Positions 1 to 8,900 of a stretch of 17,543 nt of DNA are shown here, piece after piece (within the stretch, counting starts at the first letter, position 1; every line of letters starts with the position of its first letter). The DNA is from CAXTTV01 sp964247295. Its GTDB lineage: Bacteria > Chloroflexota > Ktedonobacteria > Ktedonobacterales > Ktedonobacteraceae. Location of the stretch: NCBI GenBank assembly GCA_964247295.1, contig CAXTTV010000099.1, positions 1-17,543 on the forward strand. The letters run 5' to 3'. Position numbers and translations under genes: made by a program. The notes under the pieces were generated by a model, which made no database searches, was not told where the DNA came from, and worked only from the letters and a program-made list of their open reading frames with translations.

Positions 1-92
1 GGTTGACCGGTCGCGTCTCTTCGCTGCCCTCAAGGACAGAGCTTGAGCTGCCGTTTGAAGAGCAGATGGTGGTTGAGTACTACCAGCGCTAA
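1..92 (+). CDS. rpsD: 30S ribosomal protein S4, C-terminal end (partial)
   Basis: Only the last 29 codons and the TAA stop (90-92) are inside the window. The reading frame begins at base 3. The translated tail reads LTGRVSSLPSR followed by ELELPFEEQMVVEYYQR, which fits the conserved C-terminus of bacterial S4 (a proline-containing segment, then an acidic/hydrophobic run ending in VExYxR/K). S4 is a primary 16S rRNA-binding protein of the small subunit and in many bacteria autoregulates its operon. Its position directly ahead of rpoA is the usual arrangement (rpsM-rpsK-rpsD-rpoA-rplQ). The call rests on a short tail plus strong gene order. Confidence 0.9.
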   Translation, partial: LTGRVSSLPSRTELELPFEEQMVVEYYQR

Positions 93-137
93 TTCTCCCA
101 GGTATGTTCCGAGATTAAAGAAAGGCAGGTCGGGACC

Positions 138-1127
138 TTGCTAGATATTACTCTGCCTCGCATTAAAAACACGAAAACGCAAGACAATTATGCGAGCTAC
201 GATATTGAGCCTTTAGAGGGGGGGTACGGTCAGACCCTGGGCAATTCGCTTCGCCGCGTCTTGCTCTCCTCGCTGCCCGGTGCGGCGGTGACCTCTGTTC
301 GGATCGAAGGTGTGCAGCACGAGTTCCAGGACGTTCCGGGCGTGATGGAAGATGTGACTGACATCGTGCTGAACATCAAAAAGCTCCGCTTGCGCTCCTT
401 CTCGGACCATCCCGTCTCGATGCGTCTGGAGGTGAGCGGGGAGCGAACTGTGACCGCAGCCGATATCCTGGCCCCTACGACTGTGGAGATTGTCAATCCG
501 GATCTCTACATCGCGACTCTGGACAACGAGAATGCCCGTCTTGAAATGGAGCTGGTGGTTGAGCGCGGTCGCGGCTACGTCCCGGCTGACTCGAAGGAAG
601 ACCAGCCCATTGGGGTTATTCCGGTGGATGCCATCTACACGCCTGTCTCAAAGGTGAACTACACTGTTGAGCATACACGTGTGGGGCAGATGACAAACTA
701 CGATAAAATTGTTCTGGATATCACGACGGATGGGACGATCTCGCCGGATGAGGCGCTGCGAGACAGCGCGGAGATCCTGGTGCGCCACGTTCAATTGCTC
801 GCCAACTACCGGGCGATGCCGATAGAGACGGAGAAGCCGCCTCTGAGTAGCCTGCCCATTCCCCAGAAGGTCTACGATACTCCTATTGAGGAGCTGGATC
901 TTTCTGTTCGCGCCTATAACTGCTTGAAGCGTAGCAATATTGTGAAGGTGGGTCAGGTGCTTTCGATGAATGAGGAAGACCTGCTGGGCGTTCGGAATTT
1001 CGGTGAGAAGAGTCTTCAGGAGTTGCGCGAACGCCTGCTCGCCCGAAATTTCCTGCCGAATGCGCGTACCAGTCCCGTCGGCGCTGTCGATTCGGATGGC
1101 GATCACGAAATGGAGGATTTAAGTTGA
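138..1127 (+). CDS. rpoA: DNA-directed RNA polymerase alpha subunit
   Basis: The alpha subunit dimerises to nucleate assembly of core RNA polymerase, and its C-terminal domain contacts UP-element DNA and activators. The 329 residues match the usual family length. The N-terminal domain (about 1-228) carries the dimerisation signature GNSLRRVLLSSLPGAA at residues 35-50, then VEDVTDIVLNIKKL-like and RGRGYVPAD segments. A linker (about 229-248) leads to the C-terminal domain (about 250-306) with EELDLSVRAYNCLKR and the helix-hairpin-helix part VRNFGEKSLQELRERL. The start is a TTG codon at 138. It gives the expected MLDITLPRI-like N-terminus and is preceded by a purine-rich AGG at 127-129, eight bases upstream. 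The last codons overlap the rplQ start (TTGA, 1124-1127), implying translational coupling. Confidence 0.98.
   Translation: MLDITLPRIKNTKTQDNYASYDIEPLEGGYGQTLGNSLRRVLLSSLPGAAVTSVRIEGVQHEFQDVPGVMEDVTDIVLNIKKLRLRSFSDHPVSMRLEVSGERTVTAADILAPTTVEIVNPDLYIATLDNENARLEMELVVERGRGYVPADSKEDQPIGVIPVDAIYTPVSKVNYTVEHTRVGQMTNYDKIVLDITTDGTISPDEALRDSAEILVRHVQLLANYRAMPIETEKPPLSSLPIPQKVYDTPIEELDLSVRAYNCLKRSNIVKVGQVLSMNEEDLLGVRNFGEKSLQELRERLLARNFLPNARTSPVGAVDSDGDHEMEDLS
1112..1127 (+). promoter_or_regulatory. rplQ ribosome binding site and rpoA/rplQ stop-start overlap
   Basis: GGAGG at 1112-1116 lies inside the last rpoA codons, seven bases before the TTG at 1124. The TTG shares two bases with the rpoA stop TGA (TTGA, 1124-1127). 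This supports the TTG start and coupled translation, which would keep alpha and L17 synthesis linked. Confidence 0.85.
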
Positions 1128-1750
1128 GGCATCGTATTGCTGGCAACCGCATGAGTATGCCAGAACCTAGACGCCGGGCTGCACGCCGTAGCCTGATGCA
1201 TGGGCTCATTCGCTATGAGCGCATTAATACGACCGAGGCCCGCGCTAATGCGATCCGGGGCGAGGTTGAGAAGCTGATCAATACGGCAATTAAGGGGCGC
1301 GTTGCGGCCCGTAAGCATCTGTCTACTGTGATCAGTGATGATGAGAAGATTACCCAGCTCTTGGCTTTCGCGCATCGGGGCCGCTTCTCTCTGAAGGCAA
1401 AGGTTGGCTCCAATGAGGAGCGCGCCAAAGAGAATAAAGCTCCTCTGACGGAGACTGGCCGCCGCTTCGCCGAGCAGAAGCTGAAGAACCGCCGCGATGA
1501 TCTGCTGAAGATTGTTGCCGACGAGAATGAGGCTGAGCGCGCGCTTGAGGCTGCCTATCACGCAGTTGTGATCGAGTACAATGCTCGCCGCAATCTGATG
1601 AGCGCTCTTGACGATGAACTGGTTGTGAAGAAGCTGCTGGATGAGATCGCTCCCCGCTATGTGAGTCGCAAGGGTGGGTTCACTCGTATCACGAAGCTGG
1701 GCAAACGCCAGGGTGACGCCGCTGACATGGCTCAAATCGCGCTGGTCTAA
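1124..1750 (+). CDS. rplQ: 50S ribosomal protein L17 with a large internal insertion
   Basis: L17 is a large-subunit protein near the peptide exit tunnel. The N-terminus MRHRIAGNRM and the helix IRYERINTTEARANAIRGEV (residues 29-48) are typical L17. So is the C-terminal part, roughly residues 154-208 (ARRNLMSALDDEL, PRYVSRKGGFTRI, GDAADMAQIALV). The protein has 208 residues, while family members are usually about 115-130. The excess is a charged, probably helical block between about residues 64 and 153. The edges of the block resemble each other (ARKHLSTVISDDEK at 62-75, ARRNLMSALDDEL at 154-166), so the insert may have arisen by internal duplication. The frame is open throughout and codon use resembles the neighbours. 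Start TTG is fixed by the MRHR N-terminus and the GGAGG upstream. Confidence 0.95.
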   Translation: MRHRIAGNRMSMPEPRRRAARRSLMHGLIRYERINTTEARANAIRGEVEKLINTAIKGRVAARKHLSTVISDDEKITQLLAFAHRGRFSLKAKVGSNEERAKENKAPLTETGRRFAEQKLKNRRDDLLKIVADENEAERALEAAYHAVVIEYNARRNLMSALDDELVVKKLLDEIAPRYVSRKGGFTRITKLGKRQGDAADMAQIALV

Positions 1751-1764
1751 AGAGATAACGGGAG

Positions 1765-2601
1765 ATGGCCGACCGACAGTCTGACGATATCTATCTCAGA
1801 AAAATCGCGTGTGGTATTGAGTACGATGGTACTGGATATCGCGGCTTTCAACGTCAGGCCTCAGAACATGGTCCGACCGTTCAAGGGGTTCTGGAGGCAG
1901 CGATCGCCCGGATCTCGGGCAGTTTTCACACTGTGTATGGCGCGGGTCGCACGGATGCAGGGGTGCATGCCAGTGGGCAGGTGATCCATTTTCGGACGGG
2001 ATCACAGATGCAGCCTCTGGTCTGGCTCCCAGCTCTGAATGCGAACTTGCCGGGCGAGGTGGCGGTGCGTTGGTGCCGGGAGGTACCTGAGCACGTCCAC
2101 GCTCGCTATAGCGCGCGGAGCCGGGCGTATCGCTATACGATCTGGAATGACCCTGTTCCAAGTCCTTTGCACAGGTACTATAGTCTGCATTTTCCGAAGC
2201 CTCTGGACGCGGATCTCATGAACCAGGCCTGTACCCTGTTGCCAGGAAATCGGGATTTTGGAGCCTTTGGAAGCAGCCCAGGCGAGAATAATCCTTTGAG
2301 GCCAGGGCCGCATTCCAGGGTTCGCACAATGCTGGAAGCTACCTGCATTCGGCAAGGAAGATTGATCTATTGCGACTTTGCTGCGAACGCTTTTCTCACG
2401 GGTATGGTTCGCAGAATGGTGGGGACGCTGCTGTTAGTGGGGCAGAAACGCATAAACCTGGAAGAGTTCGCCACGATTGTGCGGCTGACGGAAAAAACGC
2501 ACATTGGAGCGGCGGTTCCGGCACATGGACTTTGCCTGGTGCGGGTGCAATATCCCGAGGAGTTCAGAGTTCAGAGTCTGATAGACGGACGGGCCGAGTG
2601 A
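1765..2601 (+). CDS. truA: tRNA pseudouridine(38-40) synthase TruA
   Basis: TruA converts uridines 38, 39 and 40 of the tRNA anticodon stem-loop to pseudouridine. The 278 residues fit the family. Visible motifs are IEYDGTGYRGFQRQ near residues 18-31, the catalytic loop YGAGRTDAGVHASGQ (58-72) with nucleophile Asp64, a second-half RAYRYTIWN segment, and MVRRMVGTLLLVG near the C-terminus. It lies 14 bases after rplQ and 86 bases before rplM, so it is embedded in the ribosomal operon, as in many Firmicutes and Chloroflexota. At the chosen ATG, GGAG is directly adjacent (1761-1764), too close to act. The more distant AGAG at 1751-1754 is the better-spaced ribosome binding site, so the start is slightly uncertain. 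Confidence 0.96.
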   Translation: MADRQSDDIYLRKIACGIEYDGTGYRGFQRQASEHGPTVQGVLEAAIARISGSFHTVYGAGRTDAGVHASGQVIHFRTGSQMQPLVWLPALNANLPGEVAVRWCREVPEHVHARYSARSRAYRYTIWNDPVPSPLHRYYSLHFPKPLDADLMNQACTLLPGNRDFGAFGSSPGENNPLRPGPHSRVRTMLEATCIRQGRLIYCDFAANAFLTGMVRRMVGTLLLVGQKRINLEEFATIVRLTEKTHIGAAVPAHGLCLVRVQYPEEFRVQSLIDGRAE

Positions 2602-2687
2602 TTAAGAGAAAAAAGCTGCTTCGCGAGGGAGTTGTCGGTATCTCCCGATCCTTTAGCTAAGCATATTCTTTGGAGATAAAGAAAGCA

Positions 2688-3161
2688 ATGACAAAGACAT
2701 ACAGCGCTAAGGCTGGCGAGCTGAACCCTCAATGGTACGTCATCGACGCCGAGGGACAGATCCTAGGCCGGCTGGCTTCACAGATCGCGCAGATCTTGCG
2801 CGGCAAACATAAACCTACCTTCACACCACATATGGATTGTGGCGATTTTGTGGTTGTGATTAACGCGGATAAGATCGCTGTGACCGGCAATCGCATGGAC
2901 CAGAAGATCTACTACCGCCATACACAGTATCCGGGTGGTTTGCGCAAAACTACCCTTCGCCAGACATTGGAGGGTCGTTTCCCCGAGCGCGCGCTGATCC
3001 ACGCCGTTCGCGGTATGGTGATGCACAATCGTCTGGGTGCGGACATTATGTCTCATCTGAAGGTGTATCCCGGTGCCGCGCATCCCCATCAGGCGCAGAA
3101 GCCTATGCCGTGGACCGGCCCCCAGTCCCTGTTGCCGAAACAAGGCGTAAGCGAGAAGTAG
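2688..3161 (+). CDS. rplM: 50S ribosomal protein L13
   Basis: L13 is an early-assembly protein of the large subunit that binds 23S rRNA. The 157-residue product begins MTKTYSAKAGELNPQWYVID and has the typical AEGQILGRLASQIAQILRG, KPTFTPHMDCGDFVVVINA and YYRHTQYPGGLR segments. The C-terminal RGMVMHNRLGADIMSHLKVY leads into a slightly extended tail. The frame is open from a TTG at 2670, but the family N-terminus and the GGAGA at 2672-2676 favour the ATG at 2688, twelve bases downstream of GGAGA. rplM and rpsI are adjacent (15-bp gap), the near-universal pairing of L13 with S9. Confidence 0.97.
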   Translation: MTKTYSAKAGELNPQWYVIDAEGQILGRLASQIAQILRGKHKPTFTPHMDCGDFVVVINADKIAVTGNRMDQKIYYRHTQYPGGLRKTTLRQTLEGRFPERALIHAVRGMVMHNRLGADIMSHLKVYPGAAHPHQAQKPMPWTGPQSLLPKQGVSEK

Positions 3162-3176
3162 AGAAGGAGTCCTATC

Positions 3177-3587
3177 TTGGTCGATACCATCAAAGGCGAG
3201 TACTATTATGGTATGGGACGGCGCAAGACGGCTGTGGCCCGTGTGCGCCTGTTCCCTAATGGTACCGGTAATATTGTTGTGAATGGCAAACCCGCGAACA
3301 ACTACTTTGGCGTGCGTGAGACGCATACCTCGGTGGTTACCGCTCCCCTACGCGTACTAGATCTTGGCGGTACGTACGATATGACTGTGCGTGTAGTTGG
3401 CGGTGGTACCTCCGGTCAGGCCGGGGCGATCCGCCATGGTGTCGCTCGCGCCTTGCTTCGGATCAATCCTGAGTGGAAGTCGGCTCTGCGCAGAGCCGGC
3501 TATCTGACTCGCGATCCCCGTATGAAGGAACGAAAGAAGCCCGGCCTGAAGCGCGCGCGTAAGGCCCCCCAGTATACAAAGCGTTAA
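3177..3587 (+). CDS. rpsI: 30S ribosomal protein S9
   Basis: S9 sits in the head of the small subunit, and its C-terminal tail reaches the P-site tRNA. The 136 residues include YGMGRRKTAVARVRLFPNGT near the start, the VRVVGGGTSGQAGAIRHGVA loop (about residues 73-92) and the family-defining basic tail MKERKKPGLKRARKAPQYTK followed by a final Arg. Start TTG at 3177 is preceded by AAGGAG at 3164-3169 with a seven-base spacer, the best ribosome binding site in the cluster. It is the last gene of the operon. A strong hairpin terminator begins 25 bases after the stop. Confidence 0.97.
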   Translation: MVDTIKGEYYYGMGRRKTAVARVRLFPNGTGNIVVNGKPANNYFGVRETHTSVVTAPLRVLDLGGTYDMTVRVVGGGTSGQAGAIRHGVARALLRINPEWKSALRRAGYLTRDPRMKERKKPGLKRARKAPQYTKR

Positions 3588-3612
3588 TCTCGCTTTTGTC
3601 CTATTGTGAGTA

Positions 3613-3666
3613 AGCTGTCGGGAGATAACAGAACAGTAATTCTGTTATCTCCCGACAGCTTTTTTT
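3613..3666 (+). terminator. Strong intrinsic terminator of the ribosomal operon
   Basis: A perfect 21-bp inverted repeat (arms 3613-3633 and 3640-3660) encloses a six-base loop CAGTAA and is followed by seven T residues (3660-3666). It starts 25 bases after the rpsI stop. The perfect stem and T run make this a textbook Rho-independent terminator. It insulates the accessory genes from the highly expressed ribosomal operon. Confidence 0.95.
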
Positions 3667-3742
3667 GTGAGGGATTGTATCAACTAAAAAATCTCTTTTT
3701 TATTAACTTTTTGGTACTTTATATGGATCTAACACTTTTTAC

Positions 3743-3771
3743 TTGTGAAACATAAAAAGGTTAAGTAAAAT
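3743..3771 (+). promoter_or_regulatory. Putative promoter of the first S53 peptidase gene
   Basis: TTGTGA (3743-3748), a 17-bp spacer and TAAAAT (3766-3771) form a plausible sigma-70-type promoter. It is downstream of the rpsI terminator and about 60 bases before the GTG start at 3835. The same TTGTGA plus 17-bp spacing occurs before the paralogous gene. This is a motif match only; no transcription start is known. Confidence 0.45.
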
Positions 3772-3834
3772 TGAGGAAGATTGATATTTCAATCTTTGTC
3801 GAATAATTCTATCCTTTTTATTTATGAGGGTTTC

Positions 3835-5721
3835 GTGAGTAACCATAAGCGATTTTATCCACTGCTGCTTGTGCCAATTTTAGGAGCAGCGGTGTTGGGA
3901 ATTTTGTTGCAGCAAAATATATTGATCCCTGGGCATGCAGCCGCGTCGCGCGTTATGTTGTCCCAGGATTCTCAGCCTTTTGTCCAGAACAGCAAATTGT
4001 TGTCTCCCACCTCTGGCTCTCAGAACCTGACCTTTGCTGTCGGACTGAACGTTCACAACCAGAGCAAGCTGGAGCAATACGCTAAAGATGTTTCTAATCC
4101 AAAGTCTCCGCTGTACAGACACTATCTGGATGCGGGTGCATATAATAATCAATTTGCCCCAACGGCTGAGGATGAGTCCTCGGTCGTCGATTTCTTGAAG
4201 TCTCAGGGGTTCACAATCGATCAGACCTTTAGCAATCATCTATTGGTAGTGGCCTCCGGTTCGGTAGATAAGGTTCAGCAGTCTTTTAAGACGCAGATTA
4301 ACAACTACCAGACCCTGAAAGGGCGACGCTTTTATGCGAATGCCTCGGCTCCTTCGGTTCCCACAGGTGTTGCCAACAAGATCCAGACGATTTCGGGTCT
4401 GGATAACTATACGGAGTATAAGCATAGCCCTATGCGTCCAGCAGTTAAGCATCAAACGACGAAGGGCGGTGCCGCCGCAACCTGTCCCACGGGTGGAAAG
4501 CAGTTAGATAATACATTTGGGTATGTGCCATCCCAGATTGCCAAAGCCTATAACCTGACAGAGCTTTATGCGCAGGGATTTCATGGCGAGGGTCAGTCTG
4601 TGGGCCTGATCGAGTTGTCGGACTATAATCACAATGACATTTCTACATTCACCAAGTGTTTTGGTGGGAGTGGAACCAAGATTCAGAACATCTATGTAAC
4701 ACCTGCTAGTAAGATCGGTAAAGATGATGCTGGTGAGGTTGTGTTGGATATGGATATGGTGCTGGGTCTGGCACCTAAACTTGACAACCTGAAAGTTTAT
4801 ATGACGGCCAACGATCATAACGCTTCTACGACCAGTTGGAATGCTGTTTGGAACAAAGCTATCTCTGACCGCGTTCCTGTGATCAGTGTCAGTTGGGGCT
4901 CCTGCGAGTCCAATGACAATGCCGAAAACAGTCAGGCCAAACTGGAGAACACCTACTTTCAGACCGCGACCGTCCAGGGTCAGACGGTGCTCGCCTCCGC
5001 CGGTGACGATGGTTCGACCGATTGCACCGATGATAATAACAAGATTATTGATAAGCTCTCGGTGGATGATCCCGCTGCTCAGCCCTTTGTAACGGGCGTG
5101 GGTGGCACGCAACTGTTCCTTAATACGGACAATACCATTAACGTTGAGCGCGTTTGGAATGAGAAAGATCGTAAAGACGCTCAGGGGAAACTTATACCGG
5201 AAGCAGGAGCAACTGGCGGTGGTAAGAGCATTCGCTGGCCCCGACCAACCTGGCAGCAGGCTCAGGGGATCACCAGTGCTAATCGCCAGGTTCCAGATGT
5301 TGCTCTCAATGCCGATACCTTGACCGGATACTATAATTACTGCACGAGTGACGACTGTCAGAATGCAGGCTGGAATGTGGGCGCTGGGACATCGGCTGCC
5401 GCTCCCGGCTGGGCCGCGATTGTCGCTCTCACCAATCAATCAATGAAGGCTGCTGGCGAGGATTTCCCCGTTGGCTTCCTGAATCCCCTCCTGTACACGA
5501 TCGCGAATGATCCTGCCGCGAATGCTGCGGTCTTTCACGATATTGTGAAGACCGAGGTTCAACCAGCCGGTTTTAGTCCTGATCCTAGGAGTAACGATCT
5601 CCTGGGGACGCATAACGGTACCTATCCAGTGACACCGGGTTATGATTCGGCGACCGGTCTGGGAACTGTGGATGCGAGTAACTTTGCCGGGCAGATAGTC
5701 AAAATGTCGAAGCCACAGTAG
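3835..5721 (+). CDS. Secreted S53 family (sedolisin/kumamolisin-like) peptidase, short paralogue
   Basis: S53 peptidases are secreted serine-carboxyl endopeptidases, often acid-active, made as proenzymes. With a GTG start at 3835 the product has 628 residues. Upstream in-frame codons reach 3781, but GAGGG at 3826-3830 and alignment with the paralogue (VSNHKRFYPLL against MITRKWLYPLL) favour the GTG. A hydrophobic segment, about residues 8-33, ending GHAAA is a signal peptide or anchor. A pro-kumamolisin activation domain spans about 45-195 and the catalytic domain about 230-620. Motifs: GEVVLDMD with Glu301 and Asp305, SVSWGSCES near 351, SAGDDGS with Asp391 (oxyanion), and GAGTSAAAPGWAAI with Ser520. 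FHDIV and PGYDSATGLGTVD near the end resemble the calcium site. Six cysteines are all shared with the paralogue. The gene ends right after the catalytic domain and is followed by its own terminator. Confidence 0.92.
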   Translation: MSNHKRFYPLLLVPILGAAVLGILLQQNILIPGHAAASRVMLSQDSQPFVQNSKLLSPTSGSQNLTFAVGLNVHNQSKLEQYAKDVSNPKSPLYRHYLDAGAYNNQFAPTAEDESSVVDFLKSQGFTIDQTFSNHLLVVASGSVDKVQQSFKTQINNYQTLKGRRFYANASAPSVPTGVANKIQTISGLDNYTEYKHSPMRPAVKHQTTKGGAAATCPTGGKQLDNTFGYVPSQIAKAYNLTELYAQGFHGEGQSVGLIELSDYNHNDISTFTKCFGGSGTKIQNIYVTPASKIGKDDAGEVVLDMDMVLGLAPKLDNLKVYMTANDHNASTTSWNAVWNKAISDRVPVISVSWGSCESNDNAENSQAKLENTYFQTATVQGQTVLASAGDDGSTDCTDDNNKIIDKLSVDDPAAQPFVTGVGGTQLFLNTDNTINVERVWNEKDRKDAQGKLIPEAGATGGGKSIRWPRPTWQQAQGITSANRQVPDVALNADTLTGYYNYCTSDDCQNAGWNVGAGTSAAAPGWAAIVALTNQSMKAAGEDFPVGFLNPLLYTIANDPAANAAVFHDIVKTEVQPAGFSPDPRSNDLLGTHNGTYPVTPGYDSATGLGTVDASNFAGQIVKMSKPQ

Positions 5722-5747
5722 GGTAGGCAACCCTATTACTAACAGCG

Positions 5748-5798
5748 ATTTGTCAGGCGGCAAAACGGTACATCCGTTGTCGCCTGACAAATTTTTTT
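5748..5798 (+). terminator. Intrinsic terminator after the first S53 gene
   Basis: Arms ATTTGTCAGGCG (5748-5759) and CGCCTGACAAAT (5781-5792) are complementary. An inner AACGG/CCGTT pair (5764-5768, 5774-5778) closes a TACAT loop. A run of seven T follows (5792-5798). It begins 27 bases after the stop and separates transcription of the two S53 genes. Confidence 0.88.
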
Positions 5799-5873
5799 GT
5801 TATGAATGCCTGTATAAACTGGAAAAATCTTATTGTATGATTAGTACTTTTATACATTTATAAATATCTATCA

Positions 5874-5902
5874 TTGTGATTTGGAAAATTCGCAGTTACT
5901 AT
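5874..5902 (+). promoter_or_regulatory. Putative promoter of the second S53 peptidase gene
   Basis: TTGTGA (5874-5879), a 17-bp spacer and TACTAT (5897-5902), with TATAAA just after at 5904-5909, lie about 65 bases before the ATG at 5968. The -35 hexamer and spacing match the element before the first S53 gene, which suggests duplicated regulation. The -10 match is weak. Confidence 0.35.
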
Positions 5903-5967
5903 CTATAAAGACCTATATGTATTGATCTGATGTATGTATGTATTCTATATTATGAATGAGGATCTGA

Positions 5968-8900
5968 ATGATTACCCGTAAGTGGCTTTATCCTCTATTG
6001 ACGGTGCCAATTCTGGGGGCGATAGTGCTGGGTTTTCTCCTTCAGCAGCACGTATTGATACCAGGACATGCCGCCGCAGCGCGTCTGACATTGCCGCAAG
6101 ACTCCAAACCCTTTGTAAAAAATAGTACACTTCTCTCTTCTACTACCGGTTCTCAGAAATTGACGGTTGCCGTTGGCCTGAATACACGCAATTCTGATGA
6201 GCTAGAACAGTATGCGAAAGATGTTTCTGACCCCAATTCACCTCTATATCGTCATTATGTGAGTGCGGAAACCTATAATGCTTTGTTCGCGCCTACCATC
6301 CAGGACGAAGCCTCGGTAGTCAATTTTCTGAAATCTCAGGGCCTCTCAATTGACCAGACGTACAGCAATCGCCTGCTTGTCGTTGCCTCTGGCCCGGTCG
6401 ATACTGTTCAGCAAGCCTTTGGGACGCGGATCAACAATTATCAGACTCCGAGAGGGCGGCGCTTCTACGCGAACAGCTCAGCCCCCACGGTCCCAGCGGA
6501 TGTCGCCAGCAAGATCCTGACGGTCTCGGGCCTGGACAACTATGCGCAGTATCGGCATAGCTCAAGTGGTGTGAAACCTCGGGCTCTTACTGGAAGCGCC
6601 GCGAACACCTGTCCCGCAGGTGGGAATGGACCGAATAATACTGCTTCCTATATCCCCAGGCAGATTGCTAAAGCCTACAACCTGACCGATCTTTATGACC
6701 AGGGTTTTCATGGTGAAGGTCAGACAATTGGCTTGATTGAGATGTCCGGGTACAATCGGGCCGACCTGCCAACATTTACCAACTGCTATGGTGGGGGCTC
6801 GACCGATATCCAGGATATCTATCTGAATAAATTTGATGGCGGCGATAAAACTGGTGCCGGTGAAGTGACTCTGGACATGGATGTGGTGCTGGGCCTCACT
6901 CCCAGGCTTTCAACCTTGAAAGTCTATATGGGGGCCAATGATGCTAGCAATACCGCCAACTGGAATGCCGTCTGGAACAAAGCCATCTCCGACCGGATTT
7001 CGGTGATCAGTAATAGCTGGGGCTCCTGCGAATCAGTTGATGACGCCAATTTCAGTCAGGCCAAACTGGAGAACACCTATTTCCAGACCGCAGCCGTCCA
7101 GGGTCAGACGATCCTTTCGGCGGCTGGTGATAATGGCTCGACCGACTGTAACGATGACAAAAACAATATTATTGACCAGATCTCGGTGGATGATCCCGCT
7201 TCCCAGCCCTATATGACCGGCGTTGGTGGGACACAACTGCGCCTGGACGAGGACGGCTCGATCGCCTCTGAGCGCGTCTGGAACGAAAAGAACCATCGCA
7301 GCTCGGATGGATCGGTGGCTCCGAATGGCGCGACCGGCGGAGGTGTGAGCTCACACTGGCCTAAGCCGCGCTGGCAGAAAGCTCCTGGAACTTTGGGCGC
7401 TAATCGTGAGGTTCCGGACATCTCTTTAGACGCTGATCCCCAGACAGGGTATGTCATTTATTGTAATGCCGGTGACTGTCAGAAGGGTGGTTGGTTAGTC
7501 TTTGGAGGCACCTCCGCCGCCGCTCCCGCGTGGGCATCGATTGTCTCCCTCACAAATCAGTCCCTGGCGAACACTGGTGATGTCGCCCAGCTTGGTTTCT
7601 TAAATCCCAGCCTGTACGCATTAGCGAGTGATCCCACAATCTATGCCTCAGTCTTCCATGACATTGTCAAGACGGGGACGCAGACCGCTACCTCTGATCC
7701 CGGTAACAATGACTACCTGGGGAAGCACAAGGGGATGTACCCAACCACACCAGGATATGATCGTACGACTGGCCTCGGCACCGTCAATGCTGGCAACTTC
7801 GCTATCCAGATGCTGAAAATCAAGCAGATAACGCCGACCAACGCGATCCCACCGGCGAACAAGTCCTGGTACTTCGCCGAAGGCTTCGTCAACCCGACGT
7901 ATCGGGAGTCTCTCGCTCTTCTCAATCCCAATGAGCAGGCCGTGAATGTGACCATAAATTATCTGTTGCAGCAGCCCTTCAAATCGTTCTCGAAAAGCTA
8001 CACCCTGGTCGCGCACTCGCGCAATACTGTTAACGTGCATGAGGAGCTTAAGAACGGGCCATATCACTATGATTACACCCGCAACAGTTATAGCGTCTCT
8101 ACCATGGTCATCTCGGATCAACCTGTAGTTGCCGAGCGTTCAATGTTCTTCCATGCCGGTGGGAATATTGATAGCGGCACAGGGGCTATGGGCGTGACCC
8201 GGCCCGCGACCGATTATTACTTCGCGAACGTGCAGCAGGGGAATGGGTACAGCAGCTTCTTCGCGATCCTCAATCCCTCGACCACCCAGAAAGCCAATGT
8301 GACCGCCTCCTACTATCGCAACGGTCAACTGGTAAAAAATGTTAGTGTCAGCGCGGTAGGCCCGCAGCATCGTGGGACGCACTCCCCCGGCGATGTCAAA
8401 TTGACCGGTAGATACGCCGTCCAGGTGCATTCAGACATCCCGACCGTCATTGAGCGCCCGACCTATTTCAACACCACTCAGCCGGATGTTGGAAAGGTCA
8501 CAGGCGCGGCCTCCGTCATTGGATCTCAGGCACCTGGGACCGATTGGCTGTTCGCCGAAGGCAGCACGCAGGCGGGTTTCCATGAGGATGTCTCGCTGGC
8601 AAACTTTGGCAGTGCTTCGGCAACCGCGACCGTCACCCTGGAATTTGGGAACGGCAGCACGCAGCAGGTGCATGTCCCGGTGGCTGCCAACGCGCAGAGC
8701 GTTGTTGATGTTAACGCCCTAGTCAAAAACAACAAAGGCGATGTCTCAGCGGAAATCACCTCAGATCAACCGATCGTCGCGCAGCGGCAGATCTACTTTA
8801 ACCATGGTGGCATCATTGGGGGGACAGACGCCATGGGGTTTGTGGCACCAGCGAGATCCAGTTACAGCTTCGCTGAGGGTAACGCAAGCAGTGGCTTTAA

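Noticed and set aside
2627..2646. GGGAG/CTCCC inverted repeat between truA and rplM, a possible L13 leader structure or terminator
   Set aside because: The stem is only five base pairs with a ten-base loop and no T run, too weak to call.
2670..2687. TTG start at 2670 for rplM adding six residues
   Set aside because: The extension would use the ribosome binding site GGAGA as codons, and family members begin near MKTYSAK, so ATG 2688 is preferred.
3781..3834. TTG start at 3781 for the first S53 gene
   Set aside because: The extra 18 residues have no counterpart in the paralogue, and a well-placed GAGGG precedes the GTG at 3835.
4504..5439. Long open frame on the minus strand (311 codons) inside the first S53 gene
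   Set aside because: It is a shadow of a strongly conserved S53 coding frame and its translation has no recognisable domain.
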